This document shows positions 8,981 to 17,607 of a stretch of DNA of 64,000 nucleotides, one piece after another. A program made the position numbers and the translations under genes. How positions within the stretch are numbered: the stretch's first letter is position 1; every line of letters starts with the position of its first letter. The notes beneath the pieces were generated by a model. The model saw only the letters and a program-made list of their open reading frames with translations. It was not told where the DNA came from and ran no database searches. The stretch covers positions 1 to 64,000 of the forward strand of contig NZ_JAAGOX010000002.1 of the NCBI RefSeq assembly GCF_010500245.1, written 5' to 3'. This DNA comes from Ruegeria sp. PrR005 (lineage in GTDB: Bacteria > Pseudomonadota > Alphaproteobacteria > Rhodobacterales > Rhodobacteraceae).

Positions 8981-8996
8981 ATTCAATATTTTGATT
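8981..8996. promoter_or_regulatory. AT-rich inverted repeat upstream of the RND operon
   Basis: Within the 241-base gap 8918-9158, ATTCAATATTTTGATT stands out as AT-rich in GC-rich surroundings and has arms ATTCAA/TTGATT. It fits ATTC-N8-GATT, one base from the ATTC-N8-GAAT pattern I recall for SqrR/BigR-type ArsR repressors. It sits 64 bp upstream of the adaptor start, a credible operator position. The rest of the gap contains a TTGGCGCGCCAA palindrome at 9029-9040 and nothing else I can interpret. Confidence 0.35.
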
Positions 8997-9158
8997 GTGT
9001 TTGCAATGGTCTTTCCGCAGATTGATCGTTGGCGCGCCAATCTGCCGCTTTCATTTATTGAGGCGGGCGTATTTGGACAGGGCGTGATGCCAGATACTTT
9101 GCCGATAGGGGCAGGACGCAGAATGTTCGACAACTCGGCAGGTTTCGGACCGCACTGC

Positions 9159-10925
9159 CTAACAATGTCTGTTTTTAAGGTGTTCCGCCAGACGCAGCGA
9201 CAGCGCCAACATGGTCAGGGTGGGGTTGGCATGGCCTGAGGTCGGAAAGACCGAGCCTCCGGCAATGAACAATCCCGAAACGCCGTGCACCTCACAGTTT
9301 CTATCGACGACACCGCTTGCCGGATCGTCGGACATCCTCGTCGTACCCAGAGAGTGGCCCAAGTCCATTACCGATGCCTCCTCCGGAGATCCTCGGCTGA
9401 CCCAGGATGCGGGTTCCAAGGGCGGTAGCCCGACTGATTCAAAGCTTTCACACAGGTTTCTTCCAACCCTCAACAAGTTGCCGCGTGCGTCGGCGCCTGG
9501 CGCCCAGATCGCATGGGGCACCGGAAGCCCCAAGGGATCGCGCCGGTCTGACAGAACGATCCGGTTTTCGGGGCAGGGGGGCTGTTCTGTCGTTGCTTCG
9601 AAACGCAAACCCGCCAGTTTGACCGGCAGCCGTCCGTTGCTGAAATCGCGCGCCACCGTGTTGGGAAAAAACCGCAATGCTGCGTCGGTGAAAGCCCGGG
9701 CCACAGAGTCCGGCAGGTATCCGCGATCCAAGGCGCGCGTCACCGAGCCACGGGCCAGAAGCACCGGGTTTCGGAGCACCAGGGTTACATCGGACATGCG
9801 CGATTTGCTTTGTCGTCGCAGCAGGCGCCGAAGGGCGGAAAACGGGTCATCCGGCGTGCGTTCTTCGGTCACAAAAACGGCTGCGTTCAGGGCGTGCTCG
9901 GCCCTTTGGAAACGCTCGGTCAGAGCGACCCCGTACATGTGAACATGCGTGCGCCCATTCTCTCGATGTCCAAAAAGACCGAACCTTGCCGCCAGTTCCT
10001 TTGCGTGCCCTGGTGCGGCATGAGCAACTGTTGCCGTCGGATGGTCCATCAGATAGCGCCCGACCTGATCGCGGGTGTTGCCAACGCCGTTTGCATGCCT
10101 ATCGCGAGACATCAAAAGCAAGCGGGCGTTTTCGATTGCACTTGCCGCCAGGATGCAGTTCGGGGCGTGCAAGGTGATCTTTCGTCCCATCAAGCTTTGA
10201 GCCTCGACACCGGTGATCGCCTGGCCGTTTTCCGAACAAAGCAGGTTTGTCACCGTCGCATTCAGTAGAACTCTGACATCCGGCGGCGGGTTGGCTCGAA
10301 AGTCGGCACCGAACCGCATCATGTCCGTTTGCTGGGTTCGAGAGCGCGCGAACTGCCAGAATATGGTACGAAAGACATCTCCTTCTATGCGGGGTGAAGG
10401 AATGCGGCGCCCCAGAATTTCCCAGACGCGTTCGTCAAAGATCGGCTGCCCTAGGTTCAGGAGTTTGACTGAAGCTTCGACAAACGGCTGCAACTCCTCT
10501 GCCGTCAACGGCCAGCCAGAATAGGGAACCCAATCGCGTTTCCGATAGTCCAGCGCATCCAGTGGTACCGACTTCCCGGCCCACGCCTGTGTCGAACCGC
10601 CCAGACCCCTGCAACGGACGCCATATGCCTGGTTTTCGCCCGACCAAAGACCTGTCAGGTTCGCATGGTAGCGATCCCGCATCGAAAACTCGGAACTGGA
10701 CCAGCCATCCATCTCCACTCTGTTCAGGGCCTCATGATCGGCATCTTCGGTCCATCCACCACTTTCCAGCAGGATGATCCGTTTGCCCTGTCCCGACAAG
10801 GCGCGGGCAAGCGTCAATCCGCACGCGCCCCCGCCCACAATCAGAAAATCGGCGTGCAGCGCGATGCCGTCTTCGAGTTCATTGAGACTTTGAAATGGCA
10901 TGGAAAATTTGCTTAGATGCCTCAT
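9159..10925 (-). CDS. GMC-family FAD-dependent oxidoreductase
   Basis: 588 residues. The dinucleotide fold near the N-terminus (LIVGGGACG about 28-36, then LLESGG) binds FAD. Family features continue with a GGST region at about 110 and a C-terminal GHSLGTTRM and TSGHANPT, which supply the catalytic His and the partner Asn. GMC enzymes oxidise alcohols or sugars to carbonyls. It lacks an obvious export signal, so it is probably cytoplasmic. It lies at the edge of the polysaccharide locus, divergent from a DegT aminotransferase. A role in oxidising a sugar hydroxyl before transamination is inference. The start is uncertain (a Met at 10901 is also possible); neither has a clear Shine-Dalgarno. 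Confidence 0.88.
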   Translation of the reverse strand: MRHLSKFSMPFQSLNELEDGIALHADFLIVGGGACGLTLARALSGQGKRIILLESGGWTEDADHEALNRVEMDGWSSSEFSMRDRYHANLTGLWSGENQAYGVRCRGLGGSTQAWAGKSVPLDALDYRKRDWVPYSGWPLTAEELQPFVEASVKLLNLGQPIFDERVWEILGRRIPSPRIEGDVFRTIFWQFARSRTQQTDMMRFGADFRANPPPDVRVLLNATVTNLLCSENGQAITGVEAQSLMGRKITLHAPNCILAASAIENARLLLMSRDRHANGVGNTRDQVGRYLMDHPTATVAHAAPGHAKELAARFGLFGHRENGRTHVHMYGVALTERFQRAEHALNAAVFVTEERTPDDPFSALRRLLRRQSKSRMSDVTLVLRNPVLLARGSVTRALDRGYLPDSVARAFTDAALRFFPNTVARDFSNGRLPVKLAGLRFEATTEQPPCPENRIVLSDRRDPLGLPVPHAIWAPGADARGNLLRVGRNLCESFESVGLPPLEPASWVSRGSPEEASVMDLGHSLGTTRMSDDPASGVVDRNCEVHGVSGLFIAGGSVFPTSGHANPTLTMLALSLRLAEHLKNRHC

Positions 10926-11009
10926 GATGCGACAACGAGTGTCACATTAACCAAACCGCGCAGCAACCGGTTGTTGACCCAAGCGCCCGGTTTCCAGGAT
11001 GGGTGTCGA

Positions 11010-12140
11010 ATGTCTCGGCTAGGGGTGCGTGAATGGCTTGCGGTCGGTCAGGTTTTTGCCAATGGAACCTTGTTGCGGACGGATGACGGGCTGCACACTT
11101 GTCTGAACTTTGAAAAAGAACTGGCGGCCTACACCGGCGTGGAACAGGCGCTGGCCGTGAGCAGCGGTACCGCGGCCCTGATTTGCGCCTTGCAGGCTTG
11201 TGGAATCGGCCCCGGTGACGAGGTGCTGGTGCCCGCATACACTTGGATGGCAAGCGCGGGGGCTGTCCTGCTCGTCGGCGCGGTTCCCGTCCTGGTCGAA
11301 GTGGACGAGACATTGTCCATCGATCCTCTGGACCTCGTCGCGAAGCTTTCCCCGCGCAGCCGCGCTGTCATTCCTGTGCATATGCTCAACCGCCCATGTG
11401 ACATGGAGCGTATCATTGCCATCGCGCACCAATACGGGTTGAAGGTGATCGAAGATGCCTGTCAGGCAGTGGGTATCCGGTACAAGGGCCGCTATTGTGG
11501 CAGTATCGGAGATATCGGCACCTTCAGCTTCAATCAGCACAAGAACATGACCTGTGGTGAAGGCGGAGCGGTCTTGTCCAACACCGGCGGTCTGATGGCG
11601 CGGGCGCGCAATGCACATGACATGGGCATCGGGTTTCGGACCGCGGGGGTGCCAGATCCCAATGCCATCTTTCTGGGCAGCAATTATCGTATCAGTGAAA
11701 TCCAGGGGGCGATACTGCGGGTGCAGTTAAAAAAGCTTCCCCGTCGTCTGAACAAGACCCGATCTCGGATAGCCGTACTGACGGACGCGTTGAGAAAGGC
11801 GGGATATCCGATTGCCCCTCACAACGACCCCGACGAGGTTGCGGGGTTGGTCCTGACATTCGACACCGAGGCAGAAGCGATCAAATTCGCGGCGCGCCGA
11901 GGGGCAAGGCGGATCTTTGACAACTCGAAACATGTCTATACCGAGTGGGGGCCGATCCTGAACAGACGAATGTCACATCCGGGGTTTTCGCCCTGGGAGT
12001 GGATTGGCGGGTCGAACGGCCCGGCGCCTGACAGTTGTCCGAAGTCATTGGACCTGCTGCGGCGCAGTTGCGCGGTAAACGCCATGCCGGACGCCCCACT
12101 GCCGCTTGTCAGGTACCTGGCGCGCAAGCTGGCTGCGTGA
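11010..12140 (+). CDS. DegT/DnrJ/EryC1/StrS-family aminotransferase
   Basis: 376 residues from the ATG at 11010, preceded by an AGGAtGG Shine-Dalgarno-like stretch. This leaves 33 residues before the conserved FEKELA, typical of the family; the frame is open back to an ATG at 10917, but that start would overlap the divergent GMC gene. VSSGTAAL binds the PLP phosphate, and the PLP lysine is in SFNQHKN with GEGGA following. Such enzymes transaminate keto-sugars to amino sugars, or act as dehydratases or as similar PLP enzymes on sugars. The C-terminal domain looks short and less conserved. The 3' end overlaps the convergent sulfotransferase gene by 32 bases. Confidence 0.88.
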   Translation: MSRLGVREWLAVGQVFANGTLLRTDDGLHTCLNFEKELAAYTGVEQALAVSSGTAALICALQACGIGPGDEVLVPAYTWMASAGAVLLVGAVPVLVEVDETLSIDPLDLVAKLSPRSRAVIPVHMLNRPCDMERIIAIAHQYGLKVIEDACQAVGIRYKGRYCGSIGDIGTFSFNQHKNMTCGEGGAVLSNTGGLMARARNAHDMGIGFRTAGVPDPNAIFLGSNYRISEIQGAILRVQLKKLPRRLNKTRSRIAVLTDALRKAGYPIAPHNDPDEVAGLVLTFDTEAEAIKFAARRGARRIFDNSKHVYTEWGPILNRRMSHPGFSPWEWIGGSNGPAPDSCPKSLDLLRRSCAVNAMPDAPLPLVRYLARKLAA

Positions 12141-12936
12141 GCCTTTTTCCGTCGGGACCGAACACCCCGTTCCAAACCGCGATATCCGGGGCGCAAACGT
12201 CGCGGATCTTTTCCATCTGCTCCGGGCTCAGATCTTTGGTTGAGACGTTTTTGGCGCCGCCCGGGGCCTTGTTCTCGTGACCGATCTTCACACGAACGCC
12301 TAAATTGGAATGGATATCCTTTGCAAATCCTTCAAGATCGTCCAGCCGCCCGATGACGTCAAACGCCGCCAGATTGGATATGGCCATATTCACGGCCTCG
12401 GATGTACGGATATCGGCCGAGGTTGGAAGATCGGCGAACATCTCGACATACTCTGCCCCCATTCGCCATGCGCGCTCGGAGGTGAGGAATTCGTCGAAGC
12501 TCTCCTCAATGTAACCATGTGAACCGGGGCGGCCGCTGCTCCAATTGTAGTGAGAGATGAAACGGGCCACCGGTTCGCGCAGAATGGTTATGAATTTGTA
12601 TGTCTGGTGAAACTCGCGATAGGCGGCCCGTGAAAAGGGAACGTGCAGAGAAACGCACCGCACATCGTCATAGAGCAGATACAGCATCATCTGTTTTCGC
12701 AGATTGATCACGTCGATCAACATCTGTTCGGTATCGGTGCGCCCGGAAAAGGCCTTGAATGCCCTGAAGCTGGGCTCTGGTTTGACCGTCGCCTGGCTGG
12801 TCAGGTAGCGCATACGCAACGCGCGCCCGACCGAAGTTCCTCCGCATTTGGGAACGTGGTGAAAGACGAACCGTTGCTTCGAGAACCTGTCAAGAAACCT
12901 CGAGTTCATTTGCCGAGCGTGATTGATCAGGTCCAT
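12109..12936 (-). CDS. Sulfotransferase-family protein (first copy)
   Basis: 275 residues. FHHVPKCGGTS near residue 30 is the 5'-phosphosulfate-binding loop of PAPS-dependent sulfotransferases, and LREPVARFISHY at about 135 is the 3'-phosphate-binding segment. The protein is probably a carbohydrate sulfotransferase of the sulfotransfer_2 type, transferring sulfate from PAPS to a sugar hydroxyl of the surface polysaccharide; the acceptor is inferred from location. GGGGAG before the ATG supports the start. It is convergent with and overlapping the aminotransferase. No PAPS synthesis gene is in the window. Confidence 0.82.
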   Translation of the reverse strand: MDLINHARQMNSRFLDRFSKQRFVFHHVPKCGGTSVGRALRMRYLTSQATVKPEPSFRAFKAFSGRTDTEQMLIDVINLRKQMMLYLLYDDVRCVSLHVPFSRAAYREFHQTYKFITILREPVARFISHYNWSSGRPGSHGYIEESFDEFLTSERAWRMGAEYVEMFADLPTSADIRTSEAVNMAISNLAAFDVIGRLDDLEGFAKDIHSNLGVRVKIGHENKAPGGAKNVSTKDLSPEQMEKIRDVCAPDIAVWNGVFGPDGKRLTQPACAPGT

Positions 12937-13005
12937 ATCAGAATTTGCTCCCCATAGCGCTTCGACTGCCCGAACACGGATTTCCCGGGATTTCGCCTCT
13001 TTTGC

Positions 13006-14289
13006 TCATTGAAGGCTCACCGGTCGAAAAACGTGCGTCTTGACCGCGCGAACCAGCATGAACAAAAACACGACAAAGGCGGCACACATACCAATGGCAA
13101 CCCCCGAAAGGCCCGCGAGCATCCCGCCAAGAACGCAGGCCGACAGCATTACCGCCAACGACACTATGCGCATTTGCAACACTATCGCAAATGCACGCCC
13201 GGCCATCAGGCTCATTTGGAGGACCAGAGTGGACGCGCGCAGTATTCCGGCAAGAACGCAAATTGCCAATAGCGTCCCAAGACCTGCGTAATCCGGTCCG
13301 AATACGGATTGGACCAGCCAATCGCCAATCAGGATCGACACTCCGAAACCGGCAACTCCTGCCAGTGCAAGACCCGCAAAGAGGCGGATGAATGTCCTTA
13401 GCAACGCATCGTTGCGCGAGGCTGTGATATATTCGCGGAAACGGGCGACCAGTGACTCGACCGCCGCCATTGTCACCGTAGTAATTGCCTGCATGGCATA
13501 GGCTACGGCCGTGAAATGCCCAAGCGCCGTTGTTCCCAGAAGCCATGCAATCACATACCTGGGCATGTTGCCCTGCAATGCGGACAGCAATCCATTTGCT
13601 GCCAGCGGGATCGACTCTCTGGCCAGCCTGAAGACCCTGTCTGACCGGTGCGGGCTGTCATCTTGTTTTTTCCGCGAAAGAACCGTCGCAAACCGCAGAT
13701 CGAGCAGCAAGGCGACTGCCGACCAGACAAGGAATTGGGCCAGAAACGCCGAAGTGGCCGGCAAGCCCGAAACCAGAAGCGCGACAAACAGCACTGTCCC
13801 GGCAATACTGCGCAATACGACCGAACCCGCAACGAGGTTCATCCGGTCATATCGCTGGAAAACCCCGTAGCAGAGTTCAGACAGGCACTCGGCGGATTTT
13901 GTCGCCGCCAGGATGAGCAGGATCAGAAGTTGGCTGCCGGTGAACGAGACCAGACCGATGGCCGAAACCAATGCCAGCCCAACCGCCAGCGAGACCGACA
14001 GGAGAAACAGAAAATCGTTGAAGGCATAGTCCGATTGCTGCGAAGAGGCGACATTGACCCGCATACCGAGACCAAAGAAGAAGAAGACAGGTATCACGAT
14101 TGCTGACGCGAGCCCGAACATGCCGACTTCGGTGACTGTCGCGAACCGGGTCAGCCCGATCAGCGTTACGAACTGGCAGGCGACATAAATCAGTTGCGCT
14201 GAAACCCCCCAGCCCATCAAGGCGCGAATACGCATTCGGGAACTGCCCTGGGTCCGCTCCACTGCCTGATCCGTCATCGGTGCATCCAT
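13006..14289 (-). CDS. Wzx-type polysaccharide flippase (first copy)
   Basis: 427 residues, almost entirely hydrophobic, with about 12-14 predicted membrane segments and the N-terminal pattern of the PST/Wzx (MOP) superfamily. It flips lipid-linked repeat units across the inner membrane. I chose the ATG at 14289, which has GAGGA 6 bases upstream and starts just after the stop of the preceding glycosyltransferase; the ATG at 14301 is an alternative. A second flippase lies at 16351-17607 in the same operon. Confidence 0.85.
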   Translation of the reverse strand: MDAPMTDQAVERTQGSSRMRIRALMGWGVSAQLIYVACQFVTLIGLTRFATVTEVGMFGLASAIVIPVFFFFGLGMRVNVASSQQSDYAFNDFLFLLSVSLAVGLALVSAIGLVSFTGSQLLILLILAATKSAECLSELCYGVFQRYDRMNLVAGSVVLRSIAGTVLFVALLVSGLPATSAFLAQFLVWSAVALLLDLRFATVLSRKKQDDSPHRSDRVFRLARESIPLAANGLLSALQGNMPRYVIAWLLGTTALGHFTAVAYAMQAITTVTMAAVESLVARFREYITASRNDALLRTFIRLFAGLALAGVAGFGVSILIGDWLVQSVFGPDYAGLGTLLAICVLAGILRASTLVLQMSLMAGRAFAIVLQMRIVSLAVMLSACVLGGMLAGLSGVAIGMCAAFVVFLFMLVRAVKTHVFRPVSLQ

Positions 14290-14290
14290 T

Positions 14291-15208
14291 TCATTCCTCA
14301 TTTTGGAATTCCAGGATACGGGTAGGGGAGGACCGTTTTCTGGCCAGATCGATGAGAGCGATCACGTTCCCGCGTAAACGACCGCGGCGATCGACCCACG
14401 GCGCCGGCAGAATTGATCCGCCGAGGTTGGCCAGAAAGTTTCGTGTCATCAAACGAACGGCATGTCGCCAGCCAAGGGTTCCCTTGCGACACAGATAGAC
14501 CGGGTTGGCGATCTGGGAGTATCCGAGCATTTTGCCCTTGGTGCGGCCGACCTTGGTTCCCAGATGCACCCCTACCAGCGTATCGGCGCGGACAACCCGC
14601 CCGCGACGCGCAACCCGCCGCGAGAAATCAAGATCTTCGAGCCAACCATACAGGGGCAGGGTTTCGTCGAACATTTCCGCCGGTTCGCCGGAAACCGGCA
14701 TACGCAGTGCCATGTTGCAGCCATAGGCCGATCTGACGTCGCTGGTCGCGTTGTTCCCAATCTCGATGCTGGCGCTGCCAAGGATGCGCAAGCCTTCGGA
14801 GAAATCCAATCCTGGCCCTCGGGCCCCATCGGCAATCACACGTCCCGTGGCCAGAACCAAATCGCTGTGTTCGGTGAACAACTGGCGCAAGGCTGTCAGG
14901 AAGCCATCGACGATCAGGAAATCATCGTCCAGGAACAAGACGATATCCCGGCCCACCTCTTGTTTCAGGATCGCGTTCCGCTGCGCGCAGGAGCCTTTTT
15001 TCGAACGGATGACCTCGATCTGAAAGGGTACCGCGGTGAATGTCGAGGGATCAACATCGCTGGCATCCGAGATCGAGAGGACGACGCGGTCCGGTGCATC
15101 GGACAGGGACGCCAGATGTTGGATCAGCTGAGCGGCCACCTGAGGTCGGTTTGCCGTTGCAACACCAACCGTGATCGTCGGCGATGACACTATCCTACCC
15201 TCTTTCAT
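14291..15208 (-). CDS. Family 2 glycosyltransferase
   Basis: 305 residues from the ATG at 15208. The open frame extends far upstream to 15562, but that part only shadows the ATP-grasp gene. A GTG at 15190 has a better Shine-Dalgarno (GAGGG, 7 bases away) and would start right after the upstream stop. The GT-A fold shows TITVGVATANRP at the start, SKKGSCAQRN, then the metal-binding FLDDDF motif at about 100 and a WLEDLDFSRR acceptor-side segment with the catalytic ED. It adds a sugar to the growing lipid-linked repeat. Confidence 0.85.
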   Translation of the reverse strand: MKEGRIVSSPTITVGVATANRPQVAAQLIQHLASLSDAPDRVVLSISDASDVDPSTFTAVPFQIEVIRSKKGSCAQRNAILKQEVGRDIVLFLDDDFLIVDGFLTALRQLFTEHSDLVLATGRVIADGARGPGLDFSEGLRILGSASIEIGNNATSDVRSAYGCNMALRMPVSGEPAEMFDETLPLYGWLEDLDFSRRVARRGRVVRADTLVGVHLGTKVGRTKGKMLGYSQIANPVYLCRKGTLGWRHAVRLMTRNFLANLGGSILPAPWVDRRGRLRGNVIALIDLARKRSSPTRILEFQNEE

Positions 15209-16343
15209 CGCCGACCCGTTGTCTTCCGATCCGCGAGGCTTCGCATCTTGGCACCTCGCCAGCTGTGGTGGATGTGCGTTCTTGTTCTCCTGTTTTATCC
15301 TTTTGGGCGACAGATGTGCCAAGATGAAGCCTGTCCCAGCCGAGGCCGGTGAAACAGGGGCCTTGGGTCGGTTCGGCGAAACTGACAACGCCACCTTCCC
15401 ATTCCAGCAGGCGAACGTTTTCGTTCTGGTCAATGGCCAGGTCCCAGCATACGAACCGGGGAAGGGGCAGCCTTGAATGAAGCTCCCGAACCAATCTTGC
15501 TGCCTGGGCAATTCCGGGGACCTCGAACCCATTGAGTGCAGCTTTGGTGTCAGGATGCACATCAGTCGGTTGCCAGTTGGACAGGTAGCCGCGCACGTCT
15601 GTTGCGCCAGAGGTCCAATTCACCGCCACCCGCACCTGGTTGTGTGCGACGACATTCTGCTGACCCGAGCGTCCGATTTTCAGATAACAGCATCGGATTT
15701 CAGGCGGGCCTGTCTGCGGCAGGACAGTCCCAAGACGCAATGTGGCAAGGGACGTCACGCCGAACCGCCCAAACGCCTCATGCGGCTGGATCACCGGCTG
15801 GAACAGGCCATTGCCCAGTGCACGCAGGCGGGCCTCGTCCAGGTCGGCAAAATCGAGTGTCTGGATGCCCTTTCCAAAGCCCGAGCGATCCGCCTTGAAG
15901 ACGACAAGGCCCGAAACACGCTCCTGCGCTTGCCTGAGCGTCAAAGCCGTATAGTCCCGCCCTAAAAGGCGCCCGTTGAGCGTGTACAAGACATCGGGCA
16001 GGGCAGGGTGATCGAAAAACAGGGCGTTGGTCGCACCATGCCAGGCAAGATGATGTGAAATCCCGTTCACACGCGGCATGACCTCTTCGAGGTAGTAGCT
16101 GTCGGGCAACCACCCATCGCAATAGGCCCCTGACACAGTTGCATAGAGTTCCAGCCACAGCGCATGCCGGACGTTGCCCAGCCGCTCTTGTGCATCCTCT
16201 CGCGCCAACCGTTTGACAGCCACAGAAGAGATTTCGCCATGATCCGCCAGGACCCTGAGCGCATTCCTGGCCTCTTGCTGCTTCAGCATCCGCAATCGCA
16301 TCTGCCGGGCTTGGTCGAGTGCAGTCTTGGCGAAACGTTTCAT
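15195..16343 (-). CDS. Sugar-transfer associated ATP-grasp protein
   Basis: 382 residues, soluble. The N-terminal 60 residues are helical and basic. The rest resembles the ATP-grasp domain found in marine and rhizobial polysaccharide clusters, with a Lys-rich ATP-binding strand (VVFKADRSGFGKG about 145-157) and a late CWDLAIDQNENVRLLEWEGG containing acidic metal ligands. Such proteins probably ligate an amino acid or similar acid to a sugar or carrier; substrate unknown. The tail (about 340-382) is low-complexity and overlaps the downstream glycosyltransferase start. The gap to the upstream flippase is 7 bases. Confidence 0.75.
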   Translation of the reverse strand: MKRFAKTALDQARQMRLRMLKQQEARNALRVLADHGEISSVAVKRLAREDAQERLGNVRHALWLELYATVSGAYCDGWLPDSYYLEEVMPRVNGISHHLAWHGATNALFFDHPALPDVLYTLNGRLLGRDYTALTLRQAQERVSGLVVFKADRSGFGKGIQTLDFADLDEARLRALGNGLFQPVIQPHEAFGRFGVTSLATLRLGTVLPQTGPPEIRCCYLKIGRSGQQNVVAHNQVRVAVNWTSGATDVRGYLSNWQPTDVHPDTKAALNGFEVPGIAQAARLVRELHSRLPLPRFVCWDLAIDQNENVRLLEWEGGVVSFAEPTQGPCFTGLGWDRLHLGTSVAQKDKTGEQERTSTTAGEVPRCEASRIGRQRVGDERG

Positions 16344-16350
16344 GAGGTAC

Positions 16351-17607
16351 CTAGACCTTTGACCGTTTTACAAGAACGCGGCATACGATCAGCGTTGCGA
16401 GAAGATAGAAGAGGTTCGAAATCCCAAAGGACATGGCGGCGCCGATTGCACCATATTGGGGGATCAGGGCGAAGGCCGCGACAACACCGGCCAGAAACAT
16501 CGACAGCGCGATGTAAACCCGAGCTTGGAATGCCTGAGCTGCGGTTACGACAGTCACCAGCGGTGACGCGATCAGGGCCAGTGCCGAGGCCGCCACGATG
16601 AGCGTGAGCAACTCGCGCTCGGCATAGTCCGCGCCAAAGACAAGTTCGATCACGGGTCTACCGAAAACCCAGGCTATCGCCACAGCGATGCCTCCAAAAC
16701 CAGCAGAGACAAATGTCAGTTTCCGGGCCAACAACCAGAAGTGATCGTGTCGGCCCTCCCTGAAGTACCGTCGCAGGCGCGCGGCTGATGCGCTGCCCAA
16801 TGTATTGGCCAGCATCGACAAGGCGGTGTGCGCATAGGCCAGCGCCCCGAACACCCCAACGGCCGCCAAGCCGGCTTGGCGTTCCAGAACAAGGGTTGGA
16901 ACGCTTGCAGACGCACGGGCCAGCCACAATGCCACTCCGATGGGCAGTATCCACCATGCCAGCAGTATCAGACGCCGGGGGTCCGACCGGGTCAGTTCTG
17001 CCAGGGCAGTGCGCGCCCCAAGACGCGTGAGCAGGCGCAAGTCGACGATGTAGTAGGTCAGGAACCAGGCCGCCGCTTCGCAAAAAAGTGCAAGCGGCAG
17101 ATTATGCCACAGCCAAAAAGCGACCCCATAGGCAATCAACCCCAAGGTACCCCGGGCGAAAATCGACCAGGCCACATAATCAAGTCGCTCGTCACGCTGA
17201 AAGATGCCGTGGTTCAGACTGGACTGCGCGCCAAAGAACTTTACGAGGGCAAACGCGAGGACGGAGGCGTGTATCAGCCCGCCATCCAGTTCATAGGTGG
17301 AAAACACGACACCAGCGGACAGGACGATGGCCAGAAAGCCGCCCATCACGCGGAGCGCCACATAGTCTGACCGGTTGAAGCGGTCGAGATCGTCCACCGT
17401 ATGAACGTCGCGCATCCCCATCGAGGTCAGGAAAAACAGCGGTGTGACGATCGCCGAGGCCAGTGTCAGTGCGCCCACATCCTCCACCTGTCCCATGCGC
17501 GCGGTCAGGGCGATCACGGCAAACTGTGTGACGGCATAGTAACCTCGTCCAAGTGCGGAGTAGGCTACATTCCGGCGCAGTGAGGGGGGATTGGCCATTG
17601 AGGTCAT
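16351..17607 (-). CDS. Wzx-type polysaccharide flippase (second copy)
   Basis: 418 residues with 12 or more membrane segments and MOP-superfamily organisation, similar in layout to the flippase at 13006-14289 but clearly diverged in sequence. Its start overlaps the Wzy-like stop in ATGA (17604-17607). Having two flippases in one operon suggests two lipid-linked products, or that one copy has been recruited to a different role. Confidence 0.85.
   Translation of the reverse strand: MTSMANPPSLRRNVAYSALGRGYYAVTQFAVIALTARMGQVEDVGALTLASAIVTPLFFLTSMGMRDVHTVDDLDRFNRSDYVALRVMGGFLAIVLSAGVVFSTYELDGGLIHASVLAFALVKFFGAQSSLNHGIFQRDERLDYVAWSIFARGTLGLIAYGVAFWLWHNLPLALFCEAAAWFLTYYIVDLRLLTRLGARTALAELTRSDPRRLILLAWWILPIGVALWLARASASVPTLVLERQAGLAAVGVFGALAYAHTALSMLANTLGSASAARLRRYFREGRHDHFWLLARKLTFVSAGFGGIAVAIAWVFGRPVIELVFGADYAERELLTLIVAASALALIASPLVTVVTAAQAFQARVYIALSMFLAGVVAAFALIPQYGAIGAAMSFGISNLFYLLATLIVCRVLVKRSKV

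Noticed and set aside
9029-9040. TTGGCGCGCCAA palindrome in the RND upstream gap
   Set aside because: Twelve-base GC-rich palindromes are expected by chance in this base composition; it has no partner copy or clear promoter relation.
10964-10973. CAACCGGTTG palindrome between the GMC and DegT genes
   Set aside because: Only ten bases long and no second copy seen; kept as a note rather than an operator.
15209-15562. N-terminal extension of the family 2 glycosyltransferase frame
   Set aside because: 118 extra residues overlap the ATP-grasp gene in another frame and precede the canonical GT2 start TITVGVATANRP.
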